Positions 1 through 8,025 of a DNA stretch of 64,000 bases are shown here, one piece after another. The stretch is from Flavobacterium johnsoniae. Lineage in GTDB: Bacteria > Bacteroidota > Bacteroidia > Flavobacteriales > Flavobacteriaceae. The DNA lies in assembly GCF_030388325.1 (NCBI RefSeq), contig NZ_CP103794.1, positions 4,712,001-4,776,000 of the forward strand, written 5' to 3'. A program made the translations under genes and the position numbers. The notes under the pieces are model-generated. The model saw only the letters and a list, made by a program, of their open reading frames with translations, ran no database searches and had not been told where the DNA came from. Position 1 is the stretch's first letter; the number at the start of each line of letters is the position of its first letter.

Positions 1-707
1 ACTTTACCGCTATCGATCAATTCTTCCCATTTCTGGGTGAAAGCTTTTTGTTTTTCAAATTCGTTATAAAACTTTATTTGACCTAATTGCGACAACTCCG
101 TTTCCCAAGTATATGGTGTTTGCAAAGTATTCGTTGCAACTTTATTAAAAATTGCTTGCTGTGCTTCGTCTTTTGCTTTTGGATGAACCAAAAACAAGGC
201 GTCTTTTAATTTAACCACACCATCGCGGTTGTATTTTGCGAATTGATATTCGTCAAATTTATTAAACGAAACCGCCAAACCTTTTTGGATTTGCTTTGAC
301 AAACGATTTAATTTTTTAACGCCGTTTCGTTCGTTTGCCATTTGATAATAAGCCAATAATTCTGTTATCTCGTCTGCACGCTGAATTACGTGTGTTATCA
401 TTTTACTGATTAAAGAATCGCCTGAATATATTTTGGCTAATTCAACAACCAAAACCAATGGTACAGAACGCATATGCATTTCGTTACGTGCATAAACCGC
501 CAACTTTGCCACAAATAACGGGTTACATTTTTTGATCAAGTTTTTGATTCGCTCTAAACGAGTTGTATCTTTTTCATAAAACGAAGCACTCAAACTTGTT
601 GTTACAACTGCAGCATATAATTCGTATTCTGATGTTAAAGAAAAAGCTAGAGCATTTTCATGATTAACTATATTGTTTTTCTCTTTTGCTAAAAAATTGA
701 ATTTCAT
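1..707 (-). CDS. TROVE-domain (Ro60/Rsr-like) RNA-binding protein, C-terminus outside window
   Basis: Reading from the start codon at 705-707 toward the left edge gives an uninterrupted frame of about 235 residues. It contains the TROVE-type segments RNEMHMRSVPLVLVVELAK and RADEITELLAYYQMANERNG, followed by a KLNRLSKQIQKG segment. This is the HEAT-like ring of Ro60/Rsr proteins, which bind misfolded RNAs and Y RNAs and in bacteria take part in RNA turnover and repair, often beside rtcB. The C-terminal vWA-like half lies beyond the window. The gene is divergent from an HD-like hydrolase and a WYL regulator. An inverted pair CGCAA-N5-TTGCG at 777-791 lies upstream and could be an operator. The family call is from visible motifs; a link to RNA repair is inference. 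Confidence 0.85.
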   Translation of the reverse strand, partial: MKFNFLAKEKNNIVNHENALAFSLTSEYELYAAVVTTSLSASFYEKDTTRLERIKNLIKKCNPLFVAKLAVYARNEMHMRSVPLVLVVELAKIYSGDSLISKMITHVIQRADEITELLAYYQMANERNGVKKLNRLSKQIQKGLAVSFNKFDEYQFAKYNRDGVVKLKDALFLVHPKAKDEAQQAIFNKVATNTLQTPYTWETELSQLGQIKFYNEFEKQKAFTQKWEELIDSGK

Positions 708-1089
708 AATTTCTGGTTTTTAAAATTAGACAATGATTATTGTTTTATTTCTTGAGCAAAGATTTCAAAACCACTACGCAATTATTTTGCGCAGTAAAAA
801 AAGAATTTTAAATTTGAGTAAATATTAATTTGAAAAAAGCGCGTAAGTCCAAGAGGGGCGGCATATTTATAGATATTTCTAAATTAGAAAAAATAGTCCC
901 AGAGGGACGAAATCTTTATAACAACTTTTCAGTATCCTTTTCAAAAGCCCCAGCGGGGTGACATATGTATTGATGAAATATAAAAATTGAAGGTGTCGCT
1001 CCTCTGGAGCTTTTTAACCGTCGTTTACAAATTGGCTATAAATATTACGCTCCTCCAGAGCTTTTCATAGATAAAAACAAAAACACAAG
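708..1089. repeat. Palindromic intergenic repeat, GCTCC/GGAGC family (copy 1)
   Basis: This gene-free gap carries several short hairpin-forming blocks between about 845 and 1066: AGAGGGGCGGCAT, AGTCCCAGAGGGACGAAAT, AAAAGCCCCAGCGGGGTGAC, GTCGCTCCTCTGGAGCTTT and CGCTCCTCCAGAGCTTTT. The same order of blocks (GGGACGAAAT, GAGCCCCAGCGGG, CCGCTCCGCCGGAGCTTT) recurs near 60408-60560. I read it as a multicopy REP-like element. The left part (708-800) holds the promoter region of the TROVE gene. Confidence 0.75.
777..791. promoter_or_regulatory. Inverted repeat upstream of the TROVE gene, possible operator
   Basis: CGCAA at 777-781 and TTGCG at 787-791 form an inverted pair with five bases between, about 70 bases upstream of the TROVE start. 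A binding role, for instance for the nearby WYL protein, is a guess. Confidence 0.25.
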
Positions 1090-1704
1090 ATGAATTTAAA
1101 GGAAATCTATTCTGAATTACTTTCTAATATTGGCTTTTCAGCGAATGAAATTCAGCAAAATTGGAACGATCTAGAAAAGTCATATTCAGCGAAATCAAGA
1201 CATTATCATAATCTCACACATTTAAAAGAAATGATTGTCAGTTTTGAAATATATCGTGATCAACTTCAAAAGCCAAACGAAATATTATTTTCAATTTTCT
1301 ATCATGATTTTATTTATTCGGCTTCTAAAAAAGATAACGAACTCAAAAGTGCTGAATATGCTTTGGCGATTTTAACTAAAAATCACACCTTAAATAAGCA
1401 ATTAGTTTTTGATATAATCTGTGCGACACAGCAACATCAACACAATTCAATCGAAGATATTAATTGGTTAATCGATTTTGATTTGAAAATCCTCGCTAAA
1501 GATTGGAACGATTATAAAATCTATTTTGAACAAATTAGAAAAGAATACCGCATTTATCCTGATTTTCTATACAAACCCGGGCGCGCAAAAGCGTTGAAGC
1601 ATTTTCTGGAGAATGAGTTTATTTTTCAAACGGATGAGTTTAGGGGTTTGTATGAAGAAAAAGCTCGGGCTAATATTGAAAAAGAGATTTTGTTATTAAC
1701 GTAA
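1090..1704 (+). CDS. Predicted HD-superfamily metal-dependent phosphohydrolase
   Basis: 204 residues. Near the N-terminus are HYHNLTHL (residues about 38-45) and FYHDFIY (about 70-76). Together they supply the His and His-Asp metal ligands typical of the COG4339 group of HD-domain proteins. A later QQHQH stretch may add ligands. The substrate is unknown, but members are presumed phosphohydrolases acting on nucleotides or RNA ends. The protein looks soluble, with no signal peptide. It sits between the TROVE gene (divergent) and the WYL regulator (same strand), separated from the latter by repeats, so co-transcription is uncertain. The fold call is fairly secure; the biochemical role is not. 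Confidence 0.7.
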   Translation: MNLKEIYSELLSNIGFSANEIQQNWNDLEKSYSAKSRHYHNLTHLKEMIVSFEIYRDQLQKPNEILFSIFYHDFIYSASKKDNELKSAEYALAILTKNHTLNKQLVFDIICATQQHQHNSIEDINWLIDFDLKILAKDWNDYKIYFEQIRKEYRIYPDFLYKPGRAKALKHFLENEFIFQTDEFRGLYEEKARANIEKEILLLT

Positions 1705-1795
1705 ATGCGTGAGGGATTGAGGCGGTATCCTTTTGTGAAATGAAATGGAACAAAAGATTTAGCCGAAAGCCCGACCCGAAGGGACACGCCCAAAA
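1705..1795. repeat. Flavobacterial intergenic repeat, ATCCTTTTGTG family (copy 1)
   Basis: Contains GGCGGTATCCTTTTGTG, then AACAAAAGATTTAGCCG and CCCGACCCGAAGGGACACG. The CTTTTGT / ACAAAAG arms can pair. A related block (CGGCATCCTTTTGTGG ... CCACAAAAGATATAG ... GAGCGGGAC) is at 63181-63247. It is non-coding as far as I can see. Confidence 0.65.
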
Positions 1796-1814
1796 TATGC
1801 AACGACGAATTAAT

Positions 1815-2052
1815 CTCGCAAAGACGCGAAGTCGCAAAGTATTTATTTAAAGTATTAATTAAACGCGCAGTTTGTCATTTCGACGTAAGGAGAAATCTTC
1901 GCGAGAAGCTCTACAAAGATTGGCTTCTCGATGCGGAGTTACTTGTGGAGATTTTTCCTTCGTCGAAATGACAAAAAATGAGAGAAATCATTCTAATCCT
2001 TATAATCTGTGGCTTAAAAAATAAAAACTTTGCGCCTTCGCGACTTTGCGAG
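1815..2052. repeat. CGCAAAG palindrome interrupted by a second palindromic element
   Basis: The outer arms are 25 bases each, 1815-1839 and 2028-2052, and are inverted matches at 23 of 25 positions (core CTCGCAAAG-N-CGCGAAG). Inside the loop, 1871-1975, lies a different palindromic element with arms starting TTTGTCATTTCGACG. The inner element is a second copy of the one at 21849-21954. The right arm ends 16 bases before the preferred WYL start. Confidence 0.8.
1871..1975. repeat. TTGTCATTTCGACG palindromic element, copy 1 (imperfect)
   Basis: The left arm (from 1871) and right arm (ending 1975) pair through TTTGTCATTTCGACG and its complement, then continue with a one-base offset and a few mismatches. 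The loop shares CTACAAAGATT and CGGAGTT-type blocks with the perfect copy at 21849-21954. Confidence 0.8.
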
Positions 2053-2068
2053 CAAAACACACACCGCA

Positions 2069-3106
2069 ATGTCACAAAACAAAAACGCCTTAATACGATA
2101 CAAAACAATCGATAAATGCCTTCAGAATAAATACAGGCAATGGACTTTAGAAGATTTAATCGAAGAATGTTCTGAAGCTTTATTTGAATATGAAGGACGA
2201 CAGAATCCAATTAGCAAGCGAACCATTCAGATGGATATTCAGTTGATGCGAAGTGAGAAATTGGGTTATAATGCCCCAATCGTGGTTTACGATAAAAAGT
2301 ATTATAAATATGAAGACGAAGATTTCACGATAACCGATATTCCGCTGACGGAAACCGATATGAATGTTTTGACCGAAACGGTTTCTATGTTGAAGCAATT
2401 TAAAGATTTCTCATTATTTAATGATGTATCGGATATTTTGCAACGTTTGGAGGATAAAATCTACGCCGAAAAATCGCATACAAAACCAGTTATTTATCTG
2501 GATAAAAACGAAAACTTAAAAGGTTTGCATTATTTGGACGAAATATATCAAGCGATTATCAAAAAAATGGTTCTGATTATTACTTATAAATCTTTTAAGT
2601 CAAGAGAAGAAACGAAATTCCATTTTCATCCTTTTATATTAAAGGAATTCAACAATCGTTGGTTTTTGGTGGGAAAGAAAAAAGCTTCCCAACCGATTAC
2701 CAATTTAGCTTTAGACAGAATCATTTCTATAGATTACGATTTTAATCTTCCCTATTTAGAAGAAGATTTTGATGCCGATGATTATTATAAAGATATAATT
2801 GGCGTTACGGTTAATTCGGGATTAAAAGCTAGAAGAATCGAATTATGGGTTGACGCTTCCAATGCCCCTTATGTACTCACAAAACCGTTGCATGAATCTC
2901 AGCGTTTAATTAAAGAAAACGAAGACAGAAGTGTCATTATACATATATATGTAATACCAAATTACGAAATGGAACGGCTTTTATTAGGTTTTGGAAGCTG
3001 TGTTGAAATTTTAAGGCCAGAAGGTTTGAGAAATCGTATGAAAAAGATACTTCAAGACGCTATTTCCCGCTATGAATCAGAACAAACAAATGAATTAAAT
3101 TTATAA
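2069..3106 (+). CDS. WYL-domain transcriptional regulator
   Basis: 345 residues from the preferred ATG at 2069 (MSQNKNALIRYKTID). An earlier in-frame ATG at 2030 lies inside the CGCAAAG repeat and is unlikely. An N-terminal winged-helix segment (residues about 5-75; KRTIQMDIQLMRS) is followed by a WYL-type sensor domain around residues 150-235, with ITYKSFKSREETKFHFHPF and NNRWFLVGKKK, and a C-terminal WCX-like part. WYL regulators sense nucleic-acid or nucleotide ligands and often control RNA-repair or defence genes. Its position beside the TROVE and HD genes suggests it regulates that locus (inference). Confidence 0.8.
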   Translation: MSQNKNALIRYKTIDKCLQNKYRQWTLEDLIEECSEALFEYEGRQNPISKRTIQMDIQLMRSEKLGYNAPIVVYDKKYYKYEDEDFTITDIPLTETDMNVLTETVSMLKQFKDFSLFNDVSDILQRLEDKIYAEKSHTKPVIYLDKNENLKGLHYLDEIYQAIIKKMVLIITYKSFKSREETKFHFHPFILKEFNNRWFLVGKKKASQPITNLALDRIISIDYDFNLPYLEEDFDADDYYKDIIGVTVNSGLKARRIELWVDASNAPYVLTKPLHESQRLIKENEDRSVIIHIYVIPNYEMERLLLGFGSCVEILRPEGLRNRMKKILQDAISRYESEQTNELNL

Positions 3107-3301
3107 TTTTTTATAGAATAGAGAATTTTATTCGTTTTAAAAACCAAAAAGAGATTTTTACTGCATTAAAAATGTTAAAATCTAAAAAAAGAATAGTATA
3201 TTACACTTAAAATAAACAACCAAAACCCTCTAAATCAGGGATATTTTATAACTAACCAAAAAATTATTAAAAAATTATATGCATGCATAGTATTTTTTAA
3301 T

Positions 3302-3309
3302 TATATTTG
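3302..3309 (+). promoter_or_regulatory. Candidate -7 element of the marR/fad operon
   Basis: TATATTTG fits the Bacteroidota TAnnTTTG consensus, 19 bases before the MarR start. A self-complementary ATGCATGCAT lies just upstream (about 3280-3289) and could be an operator. No convincing -33 element is seen. Confidence 0.4.
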
Positions 3310-3327
3310 AAATCGATATAGTTACCT

Positions 3328-3786
3328 ATGAAAGACAAAACGATAGATTATATTTTAAGAGCGACATGGCAGGCTGTTTCAAGAATGTATAACGAAGAAG
3401 CTGCTAAATACGACGCAACAATGGCGACAGGATTTGCTCTTTTAAGTATGGACAAGGAAGAAGGAACTCCATCAACAGCTTTAGGTCCAAGAATGGGCAT
3501 GGAAGCCACCAGCTTAACAAGAACCTTAAAATCTATGGAAGAAAAAGGTTTAATTGTTCGCAAGAAAAACCCAAGCGACGGCAGAGGTGTTTTAATCTAT
3601 CTGACCGATTTTGGAAAAGAAAAAAGGGATTTATCTAAAAATACAGTTCTGAAATTTAATGAAACCGTTAGAAAACATGTTTCTGAAGAAAAACTGAAAC
3701 ATTTTATTGAAGTCTCGGAAATCATTAATGAATTAATTCATGACAAAAACATATTTAATCAAACAGAAAACGCAGAAAACGAATAG
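3328..3786 (+). CDS. MarR-family transcriptional regulator
   Basis: 152 residues. The winged helix-turn-helix is visible at residues about 50-100: TSLTRTLKSMEEKGLIVRKK, then the wing NPSDGRGVLIYLTDFG with the family's DGR turn. The C-terminal helices would dimerise. It is the first gene of a tightly spaced block with fadN (58-base gap), so it probably controls acyl-CoA degradation in response to a fatty acyl ligand, as other MarR/TetR regulators of fad genes do. The ligand is not deducible here. A palindromic ATGCATGCAT upstream may be its own operator. Confidence 0.85.
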   Translation: MKDKTIDYILRATWQAVSRMYNEEAAKYDATMATGFALLSMDKEEGTPSTALGPRMGMEATSLTRTLKSMEEKGLIVRKKNPSDGRGVLIYLTDFGKEKRDLSKNTVLKFNETVRKHVSEEKLKHFIEVSEIINELIHDKNIFNQTENAENE

Positions 3787-3844
3787 CATTTCGTAAGACA
3801 AGAAATAATTCAAAACCCTGCAAAAAACAAACAAGTAACAAATT

Positions 3845-6235
3845 ATGAAACGCACAATTAAAAAAGTTGCTGTAATTGGATCCGGAATTATGGGTTCAGG
3901 TATAGCTTGTCATTTTGCAAACATTGGTGTCGAAGTTTTACTTCTGGACATTGTACCGCGTGAACTGACCGAAGCTGAAGCTAAAAAAGGATTAACACTT
4001 GAAAGTAAAGCCGTTCGCAACCGTGTGGTAAACGAACATTTGGCGAATTCATTAAAATCAAAACCATCTCCTATTTACAGTCAGAAATTCGCAAACCGAA
4101 TTACAACTGGAAATACAACAGATGATATGGCAAAAATTGCTAATGTTGACTGGATTATTGAGGTTGTAGTTGAACGTTTGGATATTAAGAAATTAGTTTT
4201 TGAACAAATCGAGAAATTCCGTAAACCGGGAACTTTGGTTACTTCAAACACTTCTGGTATTCCAATTCACTTTATGAGTGAAGGAAGAAGCGAAGATTTT
4301 CAACAACACTTCTGCGGAACTCACTTTTTTAACCCTGCGCGTTACTTAAAATTATTTGAAATTATTCCTGGTCCAAAAACTTCAACTGAAGTATTGGATT
4401 TCTTAAACGAATACGGATCTAAATTCTTAGGAAAAACTTCGGTTGTTGCTAAAGATACTCCAGCGTTTATTGGAAACAGAATTGGTATTTACGGAATCCA
4501 GAGTTTATTCCACTTGGTAAAAGAAATGGGATTAACAATTGAAGAAGTTGATAAATTGACTGGACCAGTAATTGGTCGTCCAAAATCGGCTACTTTCCGT
4601 ACCGTTGATGTTGTTGGTTTAGATACTTTGGTACACGTTGCCAATGGTATTTACGAAAACTGCCCGAACGACGAACAACACGAATTGTTCAAACTTCCTG
4701 ATTTCATCAACAAAATGATGGAAAATAATTGGTTAGGAAGCAAAACTGGACAAGGTTTTTATAAAAAAGTAGATAAAGATATTCTTTCTTTAGACTTAGA
4801 TACATTAGAATACCGCGCTGCAAAAAAAGCAAATTTTGCAACTTTAGAATTAACTAAAACGATTGATAAACCAATCAATCGTTTTAAAGTTTTAGTAAAA
4901 GGAACAGACAAAGCAGGAGAATTCTACCGTAAGAGTTTCGCTGGAATGTTTGCTTACGTTTCAAACAGAGTTCCTGAAATCTCAGACGAATTATACAAAA
5001 TTGACGATGCCATGAAAGCTGGTTTTGGATGGGAAAATGGTCCATTCGAAATCTGGGATGCAATTGGTGTTGCAAAAGGAATCGAAATCATGAAAGCAGA
5101 AGGTTTAGAGCCTGCTGCATGGGTTACTGAAATGTTGGCTTCTGGAAGCGAAAGTTTCTACTCTGTAAAAGAAGGAGCAACTTATTTCTATAACATTCCA
5201 ACAAAATCACAAGTAAAAGTTCCTGGACAAGATTCATTTATTATTCTGAACAACATTCGCGAAAGCAAAAAAGTTTGGAGCAACAGTGGTGCAATCATTC
5301 AGGATTTAGGAGACGGAATTTTGAACTTAGAATTCCAATCTAAAATGAATACAATTGGTGGTGATGTACTTCAAGCTATCAATAAAGCAATCGACTTATC
5401 TGAAAAAGAATATCAAGGTTTAGTTATTGGAAACCAAGCAGCGAATTTCTCTGTTGGGGCTAATATCGGAATGATTTTCATGATGGCGGTTGAGCAAGAA
5501 TACGACGAATTGAACATGGCAATTAAATTGTTCCAAGATACAATGATGCGTGTTCGTTATTCTTCAATTCCAGTTGTTGTAGCACCTCACGGAATGACTT
5601 TTGGCGGTGGATGCGAAATGAGCTTGCACGCTGATAAAGTCGTTGCGGCTGCAGAAACTTATATGGGATTAGTTGAATTTGGTGTTGGAGTTATTCCTGG
5701 CGGTGGAGGTTCTAAAGAAATGACTTTAAGAGCTTCAGATTTATTCCGCAAAAACGATGTGGAGTTAAACGTTCTTCAAGAGTATTTCTTGACAATCGCT
5801 ATGGCTAAAGTTTCGACTTCTGGTTATGAAGCTTTTGATACTGGACTTTTACAGCACGGAAAAGACGTTATTGTCGTAAACAAAGATCGTCAGATTGCTG
5901 AAGCTAAAAAACATGCATTGTTAATAGCCGAAGCTGGCTATACACAGCCAATCAGAAGAAACGATATTAAAGTTCTAGGAAAACAAGCTTTAGGTATGTT
6001 CTTAGTTGGAACAGATCAAATGCAGGCTGGAAAATACATTTCTGAGCACGACAAGAAAATCGCAAACAAACTGGCTTACGTAATGGCTGGTGGTGATTTA
6101 TCTGAAGCAACTTTAGTATCTGAACAATATTTATTAGATATCGAACGTGAAGCTTTCTTATCTCTTTGTACGGAGAGAAAAACTCTGGAGCGTATTCAAT
6201 ATATGTTAACTAAAGGAAAACCGCTTCGTAATTAG
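3845..6235 (+). CDS. fadN: 3-hydroxyacyl-CoA dehydrogenase / enoyl-CoA hydratase (FadN-type)
   Basis: 796 residues. The N-terminal NAD-binding 3-hydroxyacyl-CoA dehydrogenase has the Rossmann motif GSGIMGSG at residues 12-19, then HFFNPARYLKLFEIIPG and a FIGNRIGIYG helical-domain entry. The crotonase domain is C-terminal, with both catalytic glutamates present: E591 in GGGCE and E611 in GLVEFG, the same 20-residue spacing as in rat enoyl-CoA hydratase. This order (dehydrogenase first) and length match Bacillus FadN rather than E. coli FadB/FadJ. It performs the hydration and NAD-dependent oxidation steps of beta-oxidation. It is followed by fadA and fadE, as in the Bacillus fadNAE operon. Confidence 0.93.
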   Translation: MKRTIKKVAVIGSGIMGSGIACHFANIGVEVLLLDIVPRELTEAEAKKGLTLESKAVRNRVVNEHLANSLKSKPSPIYSQKFANRITTGNTTDDMAKIANVDWIIEVVVERLDIKKLVFEQIEKFRKPGTLVTSNTSGIPIHFMSEGRSEDFQQHFCGTHFFNPARYLKLFEIIPGPKTSTEVLDFLNEYGSKFLGKTSVVAKDTPAFIGNRIGIYGIQSLFHLVKEMGLTIEEVDKLTGPVIGRPKSATFRTVDVVGLDTLVHVANGIYENCPNDEQHELFKLPDFINKMMENNWLGSKTGQGFYKKVDKDILSLDLDTLEYRAAKKANFATLELTKTIDKPINRFKVLVKGTDKAGEFYRKSFAGMFAYVSNRVPEISDELYKIDDAMKAGFGWENGPFEIWDAIGVAKGIEIMKAEGLEPAAWVTEMLASGSESFYSVKEGATYFYNIPTKSQVKVPGQDSFIILNNIRESKKVWSNSGAIIQDLGDGILNLEFQSKMNTIGGDVLQAINKAIDLSEKEYQGLVIGNQAANFSVGANIGMIFMMAVEQEYDELNMAIKLFQDTMMRVRYSSIPVVVAPHGMTFGGGCEMSLHADKVVAAAETYMGLVEFGVGVIPGGGGSKEMTLRASDLFRKNDVELNVLQEYFLTIAMAKVSTSGYEAFDTGLLQHGKDVIVVNKDRQIAEAKKHALLIAEAGYTQPIRRNDIKVLGKQALGMFLVGTDQMQAGKYISEHDKKIANKLAYVMAGGDLSEATLVSEQYLLDIEREAFLSLCTERKTLERIQYMLTKGKPLRN

Positions 6236-6240
6236 ATAAT

Positions 6241-6300
6241 AAGATGCAAGAAACAAGAAGCAAGACTTTAGAAATATCTTGCCTCTTGCCTCTTTCTTCT
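6241..6300. repeat. AAGAAGCAAGA / TCTTGCCTCTTGCCTC imperfect palindrome in fadN-fadA gap
   Basis: The purine-rich left arm CAAGAAACAAGAAGCAAGA faces the pyrimidine-rich right arm TCTTGCCTCTTGCCTCTTTC, so RNA from this gap could fold into a hairpin. Similar pyrimidine-rich blocks sit just upstream of the four-helix-bundle gene (about 7601-7622) and of fadE (7979-8003). Confidence 0.6.
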
Positions 6301-6325
6301 AATCAATCTTAAAAAACAAAAACAA

Positions 6326-7507
6326 ATGAAAACAGCATATATAGTAAAAGCATATAGAACAGCAGTTGGAAAAGCTCCAAAAGGTGTTTTTAGATTTAAA
6401 AGGCCTGATGAATTAGCTGCAGAAACGATCCAGTTTATGATGGATGAGTTGCCTAATTTTGATAAAAAACGTATCGACGACGTTATGGTAGGAAATGCCA
6501 TGCCAGAAGCAGAACAAGGTCTTAACGTTGGACGTTTGATCTCTTTAATGGGATTAAAAGTAGAAGACGTTCCTGGTGTAACTGTAAACCGTTATTGCGC
6601 ATCTGGACTTGAAACTATCGGAATGGCGACTGCTAAAATCCAATCAGGAATGGCAGATTGTATAATCGCTGGTGGTGCAGAAAGTATGAGTTTTATTCCG
6701 ATGGGTGGTTACAAACCAACTCCAGATTATAAAGTTGCTGCGGCAGGTCACGAAGATTACTACTGGGGAATGGGTTTAACTGCTGAAGCGGTGGCTAACC
6801 AATACAAAATCTCTAGAGAAGATCAGGATGAGTTTGCTTACAACTCTCACATGAAAGCGTTGAAAGCACAAGCAGAAGGAAAATTCGACAAACAAATCGT
6901 TCCAATTACTGTTGAGCAGACTTTCATTAATGAAAATGGTAAAAAAGAAACAAAATCATACGTTGTAAAACAAGACGAAGGACCAAGAGCTGGAACTTCT
7001 GTTGCTGCTTTAGCAGGTTTAAAACCTGTTTTTGCTGCTGATGGAAGTGTAACTGCTGGTAACTCTTCTCAAATGAGCGACGGTGCAGCATTCGTTTTAA
7101 TCATGAGCGAAGAAATGGTTAAAGAATTAAACCTTGAGCCAATTGCAAGACTTGTAAACTTTGCTTCTTCTGGTGTTGAGCCAAGGATTATGGGTATCGG
7201 TCCTGTAAAAGCAATTCCGAAAGCATTGAAACAAGCGGGATTAACATTAAATGATATCGAGTTAATCGAATTAAACGAGGCTTTTGCTTCACAAGCTTTA
7301 GCAGTAACTCGCGAATTAAATATAAACCCGGAAATTGTAAACGTAAACGGTGGAGCGATCGCTTTAGGACACCCTCTGGGATGTACAGGCGCTAAGCTTT
7401 CTGTTCAGTTGTTCGACGAAATGAAACGCAGAGGTAATAAATACGGAATCGTTTCGATGTGTGTGGGGACTGGACAAGGTTCTGCGGGTATTTACGAGGT
7501 ATTATAA
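6326..7507 (+). CDS. fadA: Acetyl-CoA C-acyltransferase (3-ketoacyl-CoA thiolase)
   Basis: 393 residues, full thiolase length. The acylated nucleophile is Cys91 in NRYCASGLETI. The second active-site set is His349 in GGAIALGHPLGCTGAK and Cys379 in CVGTGQG. GGAESMS and LNEAFASQALA are further thiolase signatures. It cleaves 3-ketoacyl-CoA with CoA to release acetyl-CoA, the last step of beta-oxidation, and is cytosolic. It lies 90 bases downstream of fadN with only a small palindrome between, so co-transcription is likely. I rank the degradative role first because of the context; acetyl-CoA acetyltransferase activity is possible. Confidence 0.93.
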   Translation: MKTAYIVKAYRTAVGKAPKGVFRFKRPDELAAETIQFMMDELPNFDKKRIDDVMVGNAMPEAEQGLNVGRLISLMGLKVEDVPGVTVNRYCASGLETIGMATAKIQSGMADCIIAGGAESMSFIPMGGYKPTPDYKVAAAGHEDYYWGMGLTAEAVANQYKISREDQDEFAYNSHMKALKAQAEGKFDKQIVPITVEQTFINENGKKETKSYVVKQDEGPRAGTSVAALAGLKPVFAADGSVTAGNSSQMSDGAAFVLIMSEEMVKELNLEPIARLVNFASSGVEPRIMGIGPVKAIPKALKQAGLTLNDIELIELNEAFASQALAVTRELNINPEIVNVNGGAIALGHPLGCTGAKLSVQLFDEMKRRGNKYGIVSMCVGTGQGSAGIYEVL

Positions 7508-7514
7508 GACTTTT

Positions 7515-7622
7515 TAGAGGAAAGAAGAAAGACTTTCTATTTGGGATGAAAAGTTTTTTTTAGATAGATTTTCAAAAAGTAATAAAAAACCTACTTTTTA
7601 ATTTTTCTTCTTATCTTGCCTC
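7515..7622. repeat. Purine/pyrimidine palindrome flanking the four-helix-bundle gene
   Basis: GAGGAAAGAAGAAAGAC at about 7515-7531 can pair imperfectly with TTTTTCTTCTTATCTTGCCTC at about 7601-7622. The latter resembles the TCTTGCCTC block ahead of fadA. No gene is seen here. Confidence 0.5.
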
Positions 7623-7628
7623 AAAAAC

Positions 7629-7979
7629 ATGAAACACAATTTTAAGAATTTGAAAATTTGGATTTTAGCTATGGAAATTACAAATGACATCTATAAACTA
7701 ACTTCTACTTTTCCAAAATCAGAAACGTATAGTTTGACAAGTCAAATGAATCGATGTTCTGTTTCAATGCCTTCTAATATTGCTGAAGGTTCAAACAGAG
7801 GAAATAAACACTTTCAGCATTATTTGAATATTAGTTTAGGTTCGTCATTTGAATTACAAACACAATTGTTGATAGCTTTTCAAAATGACTATCTATCCAA
7901 AACAAAAACAGAAGAAATAGAGAACAAAATAATTGAATTTCAAAGGATGACATCAGGTTTCATAAGTAAGTTGAATTAA
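7629..7979 (+). CDS. Four-helix-bundle protein of the 23S rRNA intervening-sequence family
   Basis: 116 residues. FKNLKIWILAMEITNDIYK at the start, SLTSQMNRCSVSMPSNIAEG in the middle and a NISLGSSFELQTQL-like helix are the recognisable pattern of the S23/IVS-type four-helix-bundle family (TIGR02436/PF05635). Relatives are encoded by intervening sequences in 23S rRNA helices, and the diversity-generating-retroelement protein Avd shares the fold. The cellular function is not established; a positively charged pentameric bundle binding nucleic acid is known for some members. It sits oddly inside the fatty-acid operon between fadA and fadE, flanked by TCTTGC-type repeats, which suggests it was inserted there. 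Confidence 0.85.
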   Translation: MKHNFKNLKIWILAMEITNDIYKLTSTFPKSETYSLTSQMNRCSVSMPSNIAEGSNRGNKHFQHYLNISLGSSFELQTQLLIAFQNDYLSKTKTEEIENKIIEFQRMTSGFISKLN

Positions 7980-8025
7980 ATCTTGCTTCTTGCTTCTTTC
8001 ATCTTTTACCTAAACAAAAAACAAA

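Noticed and set aside
2030..2068. Upstream ATG for the WYL regulator
   Set aside because: The extra 13 codons come from the right arm of a palindromic repeat, so the ATG at 2069 is preferred.
1911..2210. 99-codon minus-strand frame
   Set aside because: It lies over nested repeats and the start of the WYL gene, and has no domain-like composition.
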